Positions 9,388 through 18,211 are shown, numbered from the stretch's first letter. The stretch: DNA of 64,000 bases from Novosphingobium sp. SG919 (GCF_012932495.1 NZ_JABCNG010000005.1:1-64000); one strand, 5' to 3'. Translations and numbers: made by a program. Notes: a model not told the origin generated them from the sequence alone.

Positions 9388-9460
9388 TTAGCCAAGCACG
9401 CATAGTTCCCGCTCGACCGTTCTTGCGCATATATCATCGCGTTGGCTGGCTTGGTGATTG
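9325..9460 (+). repeat. 136-bp direct repeat, copy 1 (AraC gene 5' end and promoter)
   Basis: Matches 10845-10980 without gaps, with about 10 differences in 136 positions (about 93% identity). It covers the first ~20 codons of the AraC gene and roughly 70 bp upstream of its start. See the second copy. Confidence 0.85.
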
Positions 9461-9468
9461 CCGCCGCG

Positions 9469-9566
9469 ATAGCCGCCGTTCAAGCGCCTGAACTCGTACG
9501 CCGGAAGCGGTCGTTTGTTTATCGATGTCGCTGACTCCAGGAATGGCCTGGGTTGGTGGGAAGCTG
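9469..9566 (+). repeat. 98-bp direct repeat, copy 2
   Basis: Second copy of the repeat at 7876-7973, offset by exactly 1593 bp. It begins 9 bp after the 136-bp repeat, so the two repeat types are adjacent here. Confidence 0.6.
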
Positions 9567-9573
9567 CCGTTGG

Positions 9574-9855
9574 TTAGGCGTCATCCTGCGCGTATCGTAT
9601 GAGACGCTCGCAGCGCTCTCGCTCTGTTGCCGATGCACCTTCTACGCTCGCGGCATAGTCCTCAATAAAATTGCGAGCGATGAACGACTCTAGGAAGTAG
9701 TCATATTGCCTGCCATGGAAAGTCACCGGTTCTGCACTATTGCCTTGGACGACGACCAAGACCGTATCGGCATCTGGTGACCACGGCGCTACAGCGTAGA
9801 TAATCAGGTCATCGTCCAAATCAGCCGCGTCGCGAATAAGCTCGATAAGCCGCAT
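9574..9855 (-). CDS. Small acidic hypothetical protein
   Basis: 93 residues starting MRLIELIRDAADLDDDLIIY and rich in Asp and Glu. The pattern AVAPWSPDADTVLVVV followed by YDYFLESFIARNFIEDY resembles small uncharacterised immunity-like or plasmid proteins (a 'DUF7716-like' look, not verified). ATG 9855 is supported by GAGGAGG about 10 nt upstream. It stands alone between repeats, and no function can be proposed. Confidence 0.6.
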   Translation of the reverse strand: MRLIELIRDAADLDDDLIIYAVAPWSPDADTVLVVVQGNSAEPVTFHGRQYDYFLESFIARNFIEDYAASVEGASATERERCERLIRYAQDDA

Positions 9856-10106
9856 CTGGCGGTCCTCCTCGCCCAAGGGTAAACGCGCGTCGCAACGTCC
9901 GCAATTGCACTGTAATGGAAAATGCCGCCGCGATACCGGTCGTTCACAGCCACTGGCAGTGCCGTCGAAACCGGTCATAGATTCATCCGGTGCAAATCAG
10001 CAACTAATGGCCGATCCCATGGCCTTCCACGACCATACGGGCCGGTGACAATGTTGGGGGGAGCGGACATTCCGAGTCCAAAGACCCGTAGTGCCGAAGC
10101 TCGACT

Positions 10107-10682
10107 TCACGAGCGACTTGCGCTGCGGATCAATTCGTAGACTTTACGCGGACTTTCAATTTTATAGAACTGCATGCCGCTGCCAATTGCCGGAAGCCAC
10201 CAGCCAAACCCATTCATGCCACCGAATGTCAAAACATTGCTGGACTCGAAGGCCACTGTGCCCGATGCATCTCGGTGCTCTGACAACTCCAGGCGCGGTA
10301 AACGGTGAATGTCGAGGGACGTGATTTTCAAACCCCGAAGGATCAGGATACGTTGGTCAGTGACCGCGTAAAACAGCATCTTGCGAATGTGCGCATCATG
10401 GAAAAAACGCCCTGCAATCAAGTATAGGCCAACTACGAGAAATGGCAGTCCCCACAGTTTGAAAAACCATTCCGGGCTCGCACCAGAATCCCTGTCGAAT
10501 GGGGCAAACCATACCATCGCGTTCCAGAAAATCGCAAATCCACCCCACATCAGGCTGAATGGGATAAGCATCACATCCCTTCCTCCCAGCACCAGCCCCT
10601 GCTTGGGCTGACCCGACCAAAGGATGCGTTCGCCTGTGAGAAGATAGGGCTGGAATTGCTGCGATATTTGAAATCCGTCCAT
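10107..10682 (-). CDS. Membrane protein with bacterial PH-like domain
   Basis: 191 residues. The N-terminal motif LLTGERILWSGQPKQGLVLG is typical of bPH-domain membrane proteins. Two hydrophobic segments follow (about 36-60 and 78-95), then FYAVTDQRILILRGLKITSLDI, the usual 'T..R.I...G' PH-like strand pair, and a C-terminal FYKIESPRKVYELIRSA. It is likely an inner-membrane protein with a cytoplasmic beta domain. Biological role is unknown. Confidence 0.75.
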   Translation of the reverse strand: MDGFQISQQFQPYLLTGERILWSGQPKQGLVLGGRDVMLIPFSLMWGGFAIFWNAMVWFAPFDRDSGASPEWFFKLWGLPFLVVGLYLIAGRFFHDAHIRKMLFYAVTDQRILILRGLKITSLDIHRLPRLELSEHRDASGTVAFESSNVLTFGGMNGFGWWLPAIGSGMQFYKIESPRKVYELIRSASRS

Positions 10683-10844
10683 CGGCTAACTGGTAGCAAT
10701 GAATTGGGAAAACGCTAGTCCTGTGCGAGATTTTCCGATGAAGACGGCAGCTTTAGCACCGTGTCCGGAACGCCGGGTTTTTGCGCGCGGATGGCGATAG
10801 CCGCCGCCCGCGTCCCGGCGCCAAGCGCGGCGACTGCCACTCTC

Positions 10845-10980
10845 ATATCGGGCCTGGGTTGTGTCGGCGGCGGACATCGGGAACTTCCTTACTGACGGCA
10901 ACGGCATTTAGCCAAGCACGCATGGTTCCCGCTCGACCGCTTTTGCGCATACATCGTCGCCTTGGCTGGCTCGGTGATTG
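10845..10980 (-). pseudogene. 136-bp duplicate of the AraC gene 5' end
   Basis: Second copy of 9325-9460. Read leftwards from ATG 10907 it encodes MPLPSVRKFPMSAADTTQARY, against MPVPSVWKFPMSAADTTQARY in the intact gene. Homology then ends abruptly at 10845 and the frame continues into unrelated sequence. Only about 20 codons and the promoter region were copied or survived. It may act as a decoy or second promoter, or simply be debris. Confidence 0.8.
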
Positions 10981-11009
10981 TCGCCTTCAAAGGAGACGTT
11001 GCAGGGCCT

Positions 11010-11044
11010 GGAGGCCGAGCACGAAACCGCTCCTTCGTTCATCT
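11010..11044 (+). repeat. 35-bp direct repeat, copy 1
   Basis: GGAGGCCGAGCACGAAACCG and onward matches 11957-11991 with about 4 mismatches; both end in CCTTCGTTCATCT. The copies flank the small secreted-protein gene and a small reverse-strand gene. Short intergenic repeat of unknown nature. Confidence 0.55.
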
Positions 11045-11164
11045 TCTGGGGATAGGCGGCGAACGGCGGGTGACAGTGCTGCCGTATGCATAGCCGATCG
11101 GCGGCAATGGCGGGGGGAGCGGACGGCGCTGGTTCCCTGTCGAAATATTGAATATGCTCATTCG

Positions 11165-11593
11165 ATGTTCGACACATTGCCCTATGTGAGACCAGCGCTC
11201 ATAGCTGCGGCTTCTGCACTATTGATCTCTGCTACACCACCGTCGCAGGAGCCAGGAACCGGAGTGCTCTGTCTCGGCAGTTTCATCTACTTCGCAGAGA
11301 AAACAGGCCAGGAATGCCGGGCCGGGCAAGATCCCGAATTTCAGGCCAGAATCGCGAGCTATGCGCGTAGATTCGATGATTACATCATTCGCAACTCGGG
11401 CGGGGATCCAGCGGTGCTCGCGAAATTCAAGGGCAGTCAGAACCTGACAAGCGCAGATCATAGCTATATCTGCGAAGGCGACGTTGGCTCTAGTTACGAT
11501 CACATGAAAGCAATGAAAGTGGAAGTGCTCGATAAGGCGGTTGATGATCTTCTCGCTCGCGACGGACCACCTAGCTTCGGAGACTGTGTTTAA
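11165..11593 (+). CDS. Secreted hypothetical protein with conserved cysteines
   Basis: 142 residues. A hydrophobic N-terminal segment (LIAAASALLISATPP) suggests export. The mature part has about four Cys (CLGS, ECRAG, YICEG, GDCV), which could form two disulfides in the periplasm. ATG 11165 gives a sensible signal peptide; the frame is open further upstream but that part is Arg-rich and unlikely to be coding. No family recognised. Confidence 0.55.
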   Translation: MFDTLPYVRPALIAAASALLISATPPSQEPGTGVLCLGSFIYFAEKTGQECRAGQDPEFQARIASYARRFDDYIIRNSGGDPAVLAKFKGSQNLTSADHSYICEGDVGSSYDHMKAMKVEVLDKAVDDLLARDGPPSFGDCV

Positions 11594-11621
11594 GCACAGG
11601 TAAATGTCCGCAACCGCGTCG

Positions 11622-11810
11622 CTACGCGACAACTGCTTCGTTATCGTCCAGCCCTGACCGCCCATGGCGTAATGCCTGACGGATCGCAGATCGGACTTGG
11701 ACGCGCAGGTAATCGACGCGATGCTCGTCTGGCGCAACTGCACCTAACGTCGCGATTTTCTCGACGGTGGCGTCTTCCCACTCCTGATAGGTCCAATGAT
11801 TTTTGCTCAT
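11622..11810 (-). CDS. Very small hypothetical protein
   Basis: 62 residues starting MSKNHWTYQEWEDATVEKIA, mainly helical and charged, ending in DDNEAVVA. Composition is natural for a small soluble protein. The start was placed at ATG 11810 because the upstream extension is repeat-derived. No function is recognised, and it may not be expressed. Confidence 0.4.
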   Translation of the reverse strand: MSKNHWTYQEWEDATVEKIATLGAVAPDEHRVDYLRVQVRSAIRQALRHGRSGLDDNEAVVA

Positions 11811-11956
11811 CGCCCCATAATGATCCGCAGCGGCGATGTCCGCAACTGCGGCGCGACCGGATAGACCGATTATGACGCAGGGAGGGAGATAGTCGCCGCC
11901 GGCACGCTGGTGCTCGGGCCGACGATGCCGCCGCAATTCCTGCCATTCCCGAGGCC

Positions 11957-11991
11957 GGAGGCCGACAACGAAACTGCACCTTCGTTCATCT
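11957..11991 (+). repeat. 35-bp direct repeat, copy 2
   Basis: Second copy of 11010-11044. It lies in the 240-bp gap left of the first TonB receptor, which otherwise contains no gene. Confidence 0.55.
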
Positions 11992-12020
11992 CGACGAGAA
12001 ATGGGGCGTTTCAGCCAACA

Positions 12021-12046
12021 GCAGGGGATCGCATGCGATCCCCTGC
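12021..12046. terminator. Perfect 26-bp palindrome after the TonB receptor gene
   Basis: GCAGGGGATCGC and its exact reverse complement sit around a central ATGCG-type core with no mismatch. It begins 6 bp beyond the stop codon of the reverse-strand receptor gene. Most simply it is a transcription terminator, although no clear T-run follows. Confidence 0.6.
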
Positions 12047-12052
12047 CTCACC

Positions 12053-14635
12053 TCAGAAGCGCAAAGTGCCTTCAACGCCATAGGTTCTGGGTAGCGCCCG
12101 AACCAGGTAGCCCGCCCCGGTAATACCTTCGTTGGGATAGCCGCCCGGGAAATAGAGCTTGTTCGACAGGTTCTTGCCCCACAGCGAAAGCGTATAGCGA
12201 TCCGTCACGAAGCTGATGCGGCTGTTGAACACCCAGTAATCGCCTTCGCCGTTCGTGTAGGCGCCCGTCGCGAGATTCTTGAGTACACCACGGCTGTAGT
12301 CCTTGAACGAGTCATAGTAGAAACGCCCGGTATAGGCGGCATCGCCATGAAGCTTGATCTTACCACCCGCAAGATCCGCCGCATCCCAGTCGAAGCCAAG
12401 GTTGATCGAGGACTTCGGCGCATAGGGGAAGGGATTGCCGCCCACGCTGACACTGCCCGCGCCGGACTGCACGCAGGATCCTTTCTGCGCCGGGAACAGC
12501 CCGCTCAGGTTCAGCGCCGCACAAGTCGCCTGGTCGAAGCCCTTGTACTTGCTGTCTAGCAGACCGAGCGATGCGCTCAGCGTCAGACGGTCGGTTGCCG
12601 CAAACTGGACATCCAGTTCCAGCCCTTTCATCGTACCGTCGAGCGTGATGATGTTGGCGGTCACGCTCTGGTCGACGACCTGGCTCTGCTGGTTTTTGTA
12701 GTCGTAATAGAAAAAGCTGCCGTTGATTTGCAGCCGGTTGTCAAGGAACCGGGTCTTGAACCCGATCTCATAGGCGTTCACTTCCTCCGGCTTGACAAAA
12801 TAGACCTGTGGCGAACTGATATAGGCCAGGCCATTGAACGTTCCGGCGCGATAGCCGCGGCTGTAGCTGGCATAGAGCATGACACCGTCCACCGGTTTCC
12901 AGTCGAGGATGGCGCGGCCCGAGACGCGGCTGGTCTTGCCGTCCTTGTTCACGCCGCCCGGTATCGCACCCCCGGTGGCCGGGATCGCCACGTTGCCGGC
13001 TTCGTCATAAACTGGCGACAGGAAATAGGGCGAACCATAAGCCGAGACGGCGAGCATCCGTGGGTTACCGGCGTCGTCGTAATACGTGGTGAGACCATCG
13101 CGGTATTTGGTCGTGTCGGTCGTGTAGCGCAGACCTGCGGTGAATTTCACGGTCGGGGTGATTTCGTAGCTGCCTTCGCCATAGACCGCCCAACTCTCGC
13201 GGTTCTGCCTGAAATGCTGCTTGCCGAAAATGCCGGTCGGAAGAGACCCGGCGGACAAACCCTTCCCATTGAAGCCGCCCGCCGGATTGAACCAAGTCGC
13301 CGGAAGGCCGACGGCCGCGCGGACGTCGCTGAGCAGGTTGAAGATGTCGATATCGTTGTTCGACGTCACCGTGTCCCAGCCATAATAGGCGCCGGCGATC
13401 ATCTTGAACGGGCCACTGCTGTAATCGAGCCGGAGATCCTGGTTGAAGGCCTTGAAATCCGAACGGTAGCCGTTCGAGCAGAGACGCAGGGGACCGCTGT
13501 CGCAATCGGTCTGCGTCTGGAGATAGAGCCCGGAATCATAGCCGGTGATCGAGGTGAGGTTGAGCTTGTCGGCGAGTTCGGCCTTCACCGTTAGCACCAC
13601 GCCTTCGGTGCGCGTCTCGGCGCGGCCGATCGTATCCTGATCGATCTGCGTGTCCGACAGGCCCGCCCGGCTATAGCTGCTGGGTAGCAAACCGGCGCCG
13701 TTGGCGCCGAGCGCGCGAAACAATGGTGCCAGGATGAAATTGGAGTTCTCATAGTCGAACAGGGACGGATTGGCCTTGTAAGGACCTGCACCGAGCGAGG
13801 CAGCCGCGCCCCCGGTCGATTTCGACGCATAGCCCTTTAGCGTGACATCAAGCGTGTCGCTCGGCTTAAAGCGCACAGTCCCACGGAAGGCATATGTTTC
13901 ATCGCCCCCCGGATCGCGGCCCGTGGCGAAATTCCGACCGGACGCACCACCTGCGGCGGTCTTGTTCAGACCGGCGGGCATCAGGTTGTGGATATAGGGA
14001 TCCATTTTGACATAAGTGCCGGCGATGCGGATACCGAGCTGGTCCTCGACGGGCGTCAGTTCGATGGCGCCTTCGACGCTCTTGCGGTTAAAATTGCCGT
14101 AGCCGGCCGTCAGATAACCATTCGCGCCCTTCAGATCGGGCTTGCGGGTGATGAAGTTGATCGCGCCGCCCGTGGTGTTGCGACCATAGAGCGTGCCCTG
14201 CGGGCCGCGTACCACCTCGACCTGAGCCAGGTCATAGAGTTGCTGCCCCTGGCTCGCGCGGAAGGTCTGATAGACCTCGTCGACATAGACGCCGACCGGG
14301 GAGGCTGCGCTGGCGCTGAGTTCGGTGCCGACACCGATGCCGCGCAGGGTGAAATTGGGCTGCTGCGAACCGTAAGCCGACGATACCTGAAGATTGGGCA
14401 TCGAACTGTTGAGGTCTGACGTATCGAACACGCCCTTGCTGGCGAGTTGCGAGGACGAGATGGCCGACACGGCAACGGGAACGTTCTGGAGATTTTCCGA
14501 CCGCTTGGTCGCGGTGACGACGATTTCCCCCAGCCCTCCGGACGGCGCCTGCTCGTCAGTCGCCTGCTGCGCTAATGCCGGCGTCGCAAGACATACCGCG
14601 ATGGCAAGAATGCTGATGCCTCCAACCCTGTTCAT
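12053..14635 (-). CDS. TonB-dependent outer-membrane receptor
   Basis: 860 residues from ATG 14635, which has an AGGGAGC ribosome site. A signal peptide (MNRVGGISILAIAVCLATPALA) is followed by a TonB-box region, EIVVTATKRSENLQNVPVAVS, a plug domain with QVEVVRGPQGTLYGRNTTGGAINFITRKP, and a 22-strand-type barrel ending in an aromatic residue (VEGTLRF). The extended frame upstream of 14635 is not used. This is the sphingomonad receptor class commonly used for aromatic or glycosidic substrates. It is the last gene of a same-strand group with an acyl-CoA synthetase, a cupin and an ABM-like protein, so it likely imports their substrate. Confidence 0.92.
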   Translation of the reverse strand: MNRVGGISILAIAVCLATPALAQQATDEQAPSGGLGEIVVTATKRSENLQNVPVAVSAISSSQLASKGVFDTSDLNSSMPNLQVSSAYGSQQPNFTLRGIGVGTELSASAASPVGVYVDEVYQTFRASQGQQLYDLAQVEVVRGPQGTLYGRNTTGGAINFITRKPDLKGANGYLTAGYGNFNRKSVEGAIELTPVEDQLGIRIAGTYVKMDPYIHNLMPAGLNKTAAGGASGRNFATGRDPGGDETYAFRGTVRFKPSDTLDVTLKGYASKSTGGAAASLGAGPYKANPSLFDYENSNFILAPLFRALGANGAGLLPSSYSRAGLSDTQIDQDTIGRAETRTEGVVLTVKAELADKLNLTSITGYDSGLYLQTQTDCDSGPLRLCSNGYRSDFKAFNQDLRLDYSSGPFKMIAGAYYGWDTVTSNNDIDIFNLLSDVRAAVGLPATWFNPAGGFNGKGLSAGSLPTGIFGKQHFRQNRESWAVYGEGSYEITPTVKFTAGLRYTTDTTKYRDGLTTYYDDAGNPRMLAVSAYGSPYFLSPVYDEAGNVAIPATGGAIPGGVNKDGKTSRVSGRAILDWKPVDGVMLYASYSRGYRAGTFNGLAYISSPQVYFVKPEEVNAYEIGFKTRFLDNRLQINGSFFYYDYKNQQSQVVDQSVTANIITLDGTMKGLELDVQFAATDRLTLSASLGLLDSKYKGFDQATCAALNLSGLFPAQKGSCVQSGAGSVSVGGNPFPYAPKSSINLGFDWDAADLAGGKIKLHGDAAYTGRFYYDSFKDYSRGVLKNLATGAYTNGEGDYWVFNSRISFVTDRYTLSLWGKNLSNKLYFPGGYPNEGITGAGYLVRALPRTYGVEGTLRF

Positions 14636-14815
14636 AGAAAGCTCCCTGATATGGTCACTGCATCTGGGTGCATTCGTGACCCGTTGCGCCTGGACATCAG
14701 CATCAGGGGATGTGTGGACCTTCCCGCCCCCCCCGGCTCTGGTGTCAAGGGCCAACCTGAAGGAAATCTGACCCTCTTCTTAGAACCTGTTTGCCGGTTT
14801 TTTATGGAGCCAGTT

Positions 14816-16474
14816 TTACCGTTGCTCGGCATGCATCGCGCGCAGCATGAAGCGCTGGATCTTGCCGCTGGGCGTCTTGGGCAATTCCGGCACGAACGCG
14901 ATCAGCCGGGGATAGGCATGGGCGGAGAGCCGGTTCCTGACATGCGCCTTGAGGGCATCGGACAGTGCCGGCGATGCCGCGAACCCGGTGTTCAGCACGA
15001 CGAACGCCTTGACCAGTTCGGTGCGTTCGGGATCGGGCACGCCGATGACGGCAGCCTCCATCACGGCGGGATGCTCGATCAGCGCGCTTTCGACATCGAA
15101 CGGGCCGATGCGATAGCCCGATGAAGTGATGACATCATCCGCGCGGCCGATGAAGCTGATGCTGCCGTCGGCCTCCCATTCCACGGTATCGCCGGTGCGA
15201 TAATAGCCATCCCGGATGGCGGGCGTGGGTTGTTGCCAATAGCCGCCGAACCAGAGCAGCGGCGATCGGGCAATGTCGATGGCCAGTTCGCCCGGCTGGT
15301 TCGCGCGCCGTTCGTTGCCCTCCTCATCCAGCACCGCCACCCGGTAGCCGGGCATCGTGAACCCGGCCGAACCCGGACGCACCGGGTGCGACAGGCCGTG
15401 ATGGTTGTTCACGACCATGCCGGTTTCGGTTTGGCCGTAGTGATCGTGCACCGCCACCGCGAGATGTTCGTCGAACCAGCGGATGACTTCGGGATTCAGG
15501 GGTTCGCCCGCGCTACTGACGACGCGCAACCTGCCCCTGATCCTCGCTGCCGCATCGGCGCCTTCGGCCATCAGCAGGCGATAGGCGGTAGGCGATCCGG
15601 CAAGGTTGGTGATGCCCAGGGCCGCTATAAGGTCATAGGCCGCCTCGGCAGAGAAGGCGCCTTCGTACAGGATGGTTGGCCGGCCCAGCAGCAGCGGGCC
15701 GGTGATTCCGTAATAGAGGCCATAGGCCCAGCCCGGATCGGCGATGTTCCAGAAACGGTCCTCCGCCCGCAGGTCGATCGCCCAGCGCATATAGGCACTG
15801 ATGGCAGGCAGGGCCTTGAGCGGCACGCCCACGCCCTTGGGCAGCCCAGTCGAACCCGATGTGGACATCATCAGGAAGAGATCGTCGCCGGTGCGCATCA
15901 CCGGCGCGAAATCGGCGGGCATCTCCGCTACTTCGGCGCTGAAGTCGATGTCCCCCGCGGTCAGGAACTCCCCGGGCAAGCAAACGGTCGCGACCGGCGG
16001 ACATTGCGCGATGCCCGCCAGCTTCGCGCGATTGGCGCTGTCCGTAACGACCAGCACGGCCTTGCTGATACCCAACCGGTGCTCGATGGCCTTGGGACCG
16101 AAGGCGGTGAACAGCGGCTGATAGACCGCGCCCGCCCGCCAGACGCCCAGGACCGTGGCAACCAGTTCGGCCCTTCGCGGCAGCAGGCCCGCAACCACAT
16201 CGCCGGGCTTGACGCCATGCGCCACCAGCATGTTCGCCACTTGCGCCGACAAGTCGCGCAACCGGGCAAAACCGTAGTCCTGTCTTGTGCCGTCCGCCGC
16301 CACTGTGATGAGGGCCAGATCGTCGCCATCGGCGTATCGGTCGCAGCATTCCACGCAGGCGTTGATACCGCCCGAAAGACTGCCAGAAAGCCGGGCCCAT
16401 TCCCGTTCCAAGCAAAATTCTTCAACCGCCTCCCGGTAGCCGGGGGCGGCGACAGATACCGGTGTGCCGGTCAT
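14816..16474 (-). CDS. AMP-forming acyl-CoA synthetase
   Basis: About 552 residues. Adenylate-forming motifs appear in order: MMSTSGSTGLPKGVG (A3, ATP loop), HDHYGQTETGM (A5), DGYYRTGDTVEWEADG (A7), and a C-terminal PKTPSGKIQRFMLR with the catalytic Lys. The sequence resembles medium-chain, benzoate or short-chain acyl-CoA ligases; the acid activated is not predictable. ATG 16474 is preferred for its GGAGAGG ribosome site, though ATG 16498 is possible. The gene lies in a run with a receptor, a cupin and an ABM-like protein, so it probably activates a carboxylic acid made by that pathway. Confidence 0.88.
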   Translation of the reverse strand: MTGTPVSVAAPGYREAVEEFCLEREWARLSGSLSGGINACVECCDRYADGDDLALITVAADGTRQDYGFARLRDLSAQVANMLVAHGVKPGDVVAGLLPRRAELVATVLGVWRAGAVYQPLFTAFGPKAIEHRLGISKAVLVVTDSANRAKLAGIAQCPPVATVCLPGEFLTAGDIDFSAEVAEMPADFAPVMRTGDDLFLMMSTSGSTGLPKGVGVPLKALPAISAYMRWAIDLRAEDRFWNIADPGWAYGLYYGITGPLLLGRPTILYEGAFSAEAAYDLIAALGITNLAGSPTAYRLLMAEGADAAARIRGRLRVVSSAGEPLNPEVIRWFDEHLAVAVHDHYGQTETGMVVNNHHGLSHPVRPGSAGFTMPGYRVAVLDEEGNERRANQPGELAIDIARSPLLWFGGYWQQPTPAIRDGYYRTGDTVEWEADGSISFIGRADDVITSSGYRIGPFDVESALIEHPAVMEAAVIGVPDPERTELVKAFVVLNTGFAASPALSDALKAHVRNRLSAHAYPRLIAFVPELPKTPSGKIQRFMLRAMHAEQR

Positions 16475-16623
16475 GCCTTCGATCCTCTCCGCAATCATGC
16501 CGCAACGATACGGCGCGCCGGTTTTCCAGCCCGCTCCGAGTATTCACTCCGCCGAATAGAGAAAGGCGGCGGCGCGCTTGCGGAACCGTGCATCCGCCGT
16601 CGCCATCGCATCCTGAAAGCGAA

Positions 16624-16648
16624 GTGGCGGCCTTGAAACCGCCGCCAC
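16624..16648. terminator. Hairpin between cupin and acyl-CoA synthetase genes
   Basis: GTGGCGGC and GCCGCCAC form an 8-bp perfect stem with a 9-nt loop, 22 bp beyond the stop of the reverse-strand cupin gene. It is a likely terminator or attenuator within the gene run. Confidence 0.5.
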
Positions 16649-16669
16649 CTGCCATCGCAAACCTGGACG

Positions 16670-17536
16670 TTATTCGGGTAGCACGTCCCGCGTGATGACC
16701 CACAGTTTCTTCGAGAAGGGTCCCTTGGACGTCCATGTGATGTGCATGCCGGAAGACAGGCCGATCGAATCGCCCGCCTTGAAGTTGTGCACCTTGCCGG
16801 TGTCCGTCTCCACCACCTCGACTTCGCCTTCGAGCAGCAGGATCGTCTCGTCACCCAGCACGCCGGTATAAGGTGTGACGAGCGTACCTTTCTCGTCCAC
16901 GTTGGTCCCGGCGATTCCCTTGCCGGAACGCCACACGCCGCTCAACATCGTGCCCGTCGATCCGGCGGAGCGGTTGAAATAGAGCTCGCCGGCGACTTGC
17001 GCACCCTCAGCGGGTTCGACGAAATGATACTCCTGCCATTCGTCGGGATTTTCGCTGGTGTGCATGATGAGCAGGTCCTGGGGCGGGTTGGCGGTCGGTT
17101 CGCTGCCGTTCCAGATGCACCACCACTTCTTGAACGACGGCCCTTCGATCTCCCACTGCACCTCCAGCCCCTTGGGCGAGTAGATGATCGAGCCGGGGCC
17201 GACCTTGTAGCTCTTGCCGGTGGCAATGACGGTGAGAACGGCGGTGCCGTCGATCACGCAGGCGGTCTCATCCCCCAGCGGCGAGGAATAGACGATGGTA
17301 TGCGACCCATCCGCGGCGGCGCCCGGGGCGGATGGCCCGGTGCGCCAGAACCCGGCCGAGAGCGACCCCGACGTGCCTTCCGGCCGGATTACCACGTATT
17401 CGCCGTGCACCTGCGCACCGAAACGCGGTTCGATCCACTCGAACGGCACCCATTTCTCGTTGGGTTCGTTCTGCACGCCACCATGAACCGCGTAACGCGG
17501 CGAATCCTGCACTTTCGCGGCCAACTGCGTCGCCAT
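16670..17536 (-). CDS. Double-cupin protein (cupin_3/DUF861-like)
   Basis: 288 residues with two similar halves. Residues ~45-135 carry GDETACVIDGTAVLTVIATGKSYKVGPGSIIYSPKG; residues ~180-280 carry LGDETILLLEGEVEVVETDTGKVHNFKAGDSIGL. Both match the DE....G...V....G....GD.......G rhythm of cupin_3. Few His are placed as in metal-binding quercetinase-type cupins, so enzyme activity is uncertain; isomerase, ligand-binding or dioxygenase roles are all possible. It sits between the ABM-like gene and the acyl-CoA synthetase on the same strand, with about 170-bp gaps and hairpins at both ends. Confidence 0.75.
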   Translation of the reverse strand: MATQLAAKVQDSPRYAVHGGVQNEPNEKWVPFEWIEPRFGAQVHGEYVVIRPEGTSGSLSAGFWRTGPSAPGAAADGSHTIVYSSPLGDETACVIDGTAVLTVIATGKSYKVGPGSIIYSPKGLEVQWEIEGPSFKKWWCIWNGSEPTANPPQDLLIMHTSENPDEWQEYHFVEPAEGAQVAGELYFNRSAGSTGTMLSGVWRSGKGIAGTNVDEKGTLVTPYTGVLGDETILLLEGEVEVVETDTGKVHNFKAGDSIGLSSGMHITWTSKGPFSKKLWVITRDVLPE

Positions 17537-17671
17537 GCGAAATCTCCCTGGAACAAGATTGAACCATCTCAGGCCGACCGTGAAAGCCGCGTATGCCTGC
17601 TCAAAGGTCAGCCAGTATCCACTATCAGCGCATTGCGGTCATTGCCCTAGCGCCACCGTCGGTCTTTTCGA

Positions 17672-17701
17672 TAGGGCCAGATGCCGGGCGCGCTGGCCCT
17701 A
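17672..17701. terminator. Hairpin after the ABM-like gene
   Basis: TAGGGCCAG and CTGGCCCTA form a 9-bp perfect stem with a 12-nt loop, 12 bp past the stop of the gene at 17714. It is a plausible terminator. Confidence 0.55.
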
Positions 17702-17713
17702 ATGCCCGCCCGT

Positions 17714-18211
17714 TCACGGCGCCACGGACGGCTCTGACGCTTCCGGGAGCAACGGGACGTCCTTGAATACCGCAAAGCTGCTTGGCGTGTTCGGCATGAC
17801 CGGGAAGTTGAAATCGCACTTGGGGCACGGCTCGGCGAGCACCTTCTGCTCTTCCTGGAGTTCGAACGCCTTGTCCTCGACCAGTCCACAGCAGGGGCAA
17901 ACGCGCAGCAGGCGCGTGTTGGTAAGCTCGAAATTGGTGATGATGTCTTCCATGATGGCACCGCGCGCGGCCCATTCCTTGGCGTGCTTGTGATAGGTCG
18001 CCATGTGCCAGTCCTTGAGCGCCTCGCGGCTCACCCAGAAGCTGACCTCGTTGAACCAGGTGGGGTCTTCGGGATGGACCCACCAGGTCAAATGGAGGAA
18101 GCCCGGCAATTTCATGAGATGGGTGCGCGTATCGGCGAAAATGACCTTGAACTTTTCATACCCGTCCGGGCTGGAAAAGCGCACGCGCTGCATGCTGAGA
18201 TAAATGGACAT
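17714..18211 (-). CDS. ABM/dimeric alpha-beta barrel-like protein with C-terminal zinc ribbon
   Basis: 165 residues. Residues 1-95 (RFSSPDGYEKFKVIFADTRT, LPGFLHLTWWV, FNEVSFWVSREALKDW) look like an antibiotic-biosynthesis-monooxygenase/dimeric alpha-beta barrel domain. Residues 105-132 carry C-P-C-C and CPKC (Cys105, Cys108, Cys129, Cys132), a typical zinc ribbon. The pairing is unusual and suggests metal or protein binding in addition to, or instead of, monooxygenase activity. The gene is divergent from the MocR regulator (176-bp shared promoter region), which probably controls it. Confidence 0.7.
   Translation of the reverse strand: MSIYLSMQRVRFSSPDGYEKFKVIFADTRTHLMKLPGFLHLTWWVHPEDPTWFNEVSFWVSREALKDWHMATYHKHAKEWAARGAIMEDIITNFELTNTRLLRVCPCCGLVEDKAFELQEEQKVLAEPCPKCDFNFPVMPNTPSSFAVFKDVPLLPEASEPSVAP

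Noticed and set aside
15230..16636. 468-codon forward frame opposite the acyl-CoA synthetase
   Set aside because: Shadow of the well-supported ligase gene, with unnatural Arg/His composition.
16670..17536. Double cupin as quercetin dioxygenase
   Set aside because: Attractive given the flavonoid-like locus nearby, but the metal-binding His/Glu set of quercetinases is not visible. Left as cupin of unknown function.
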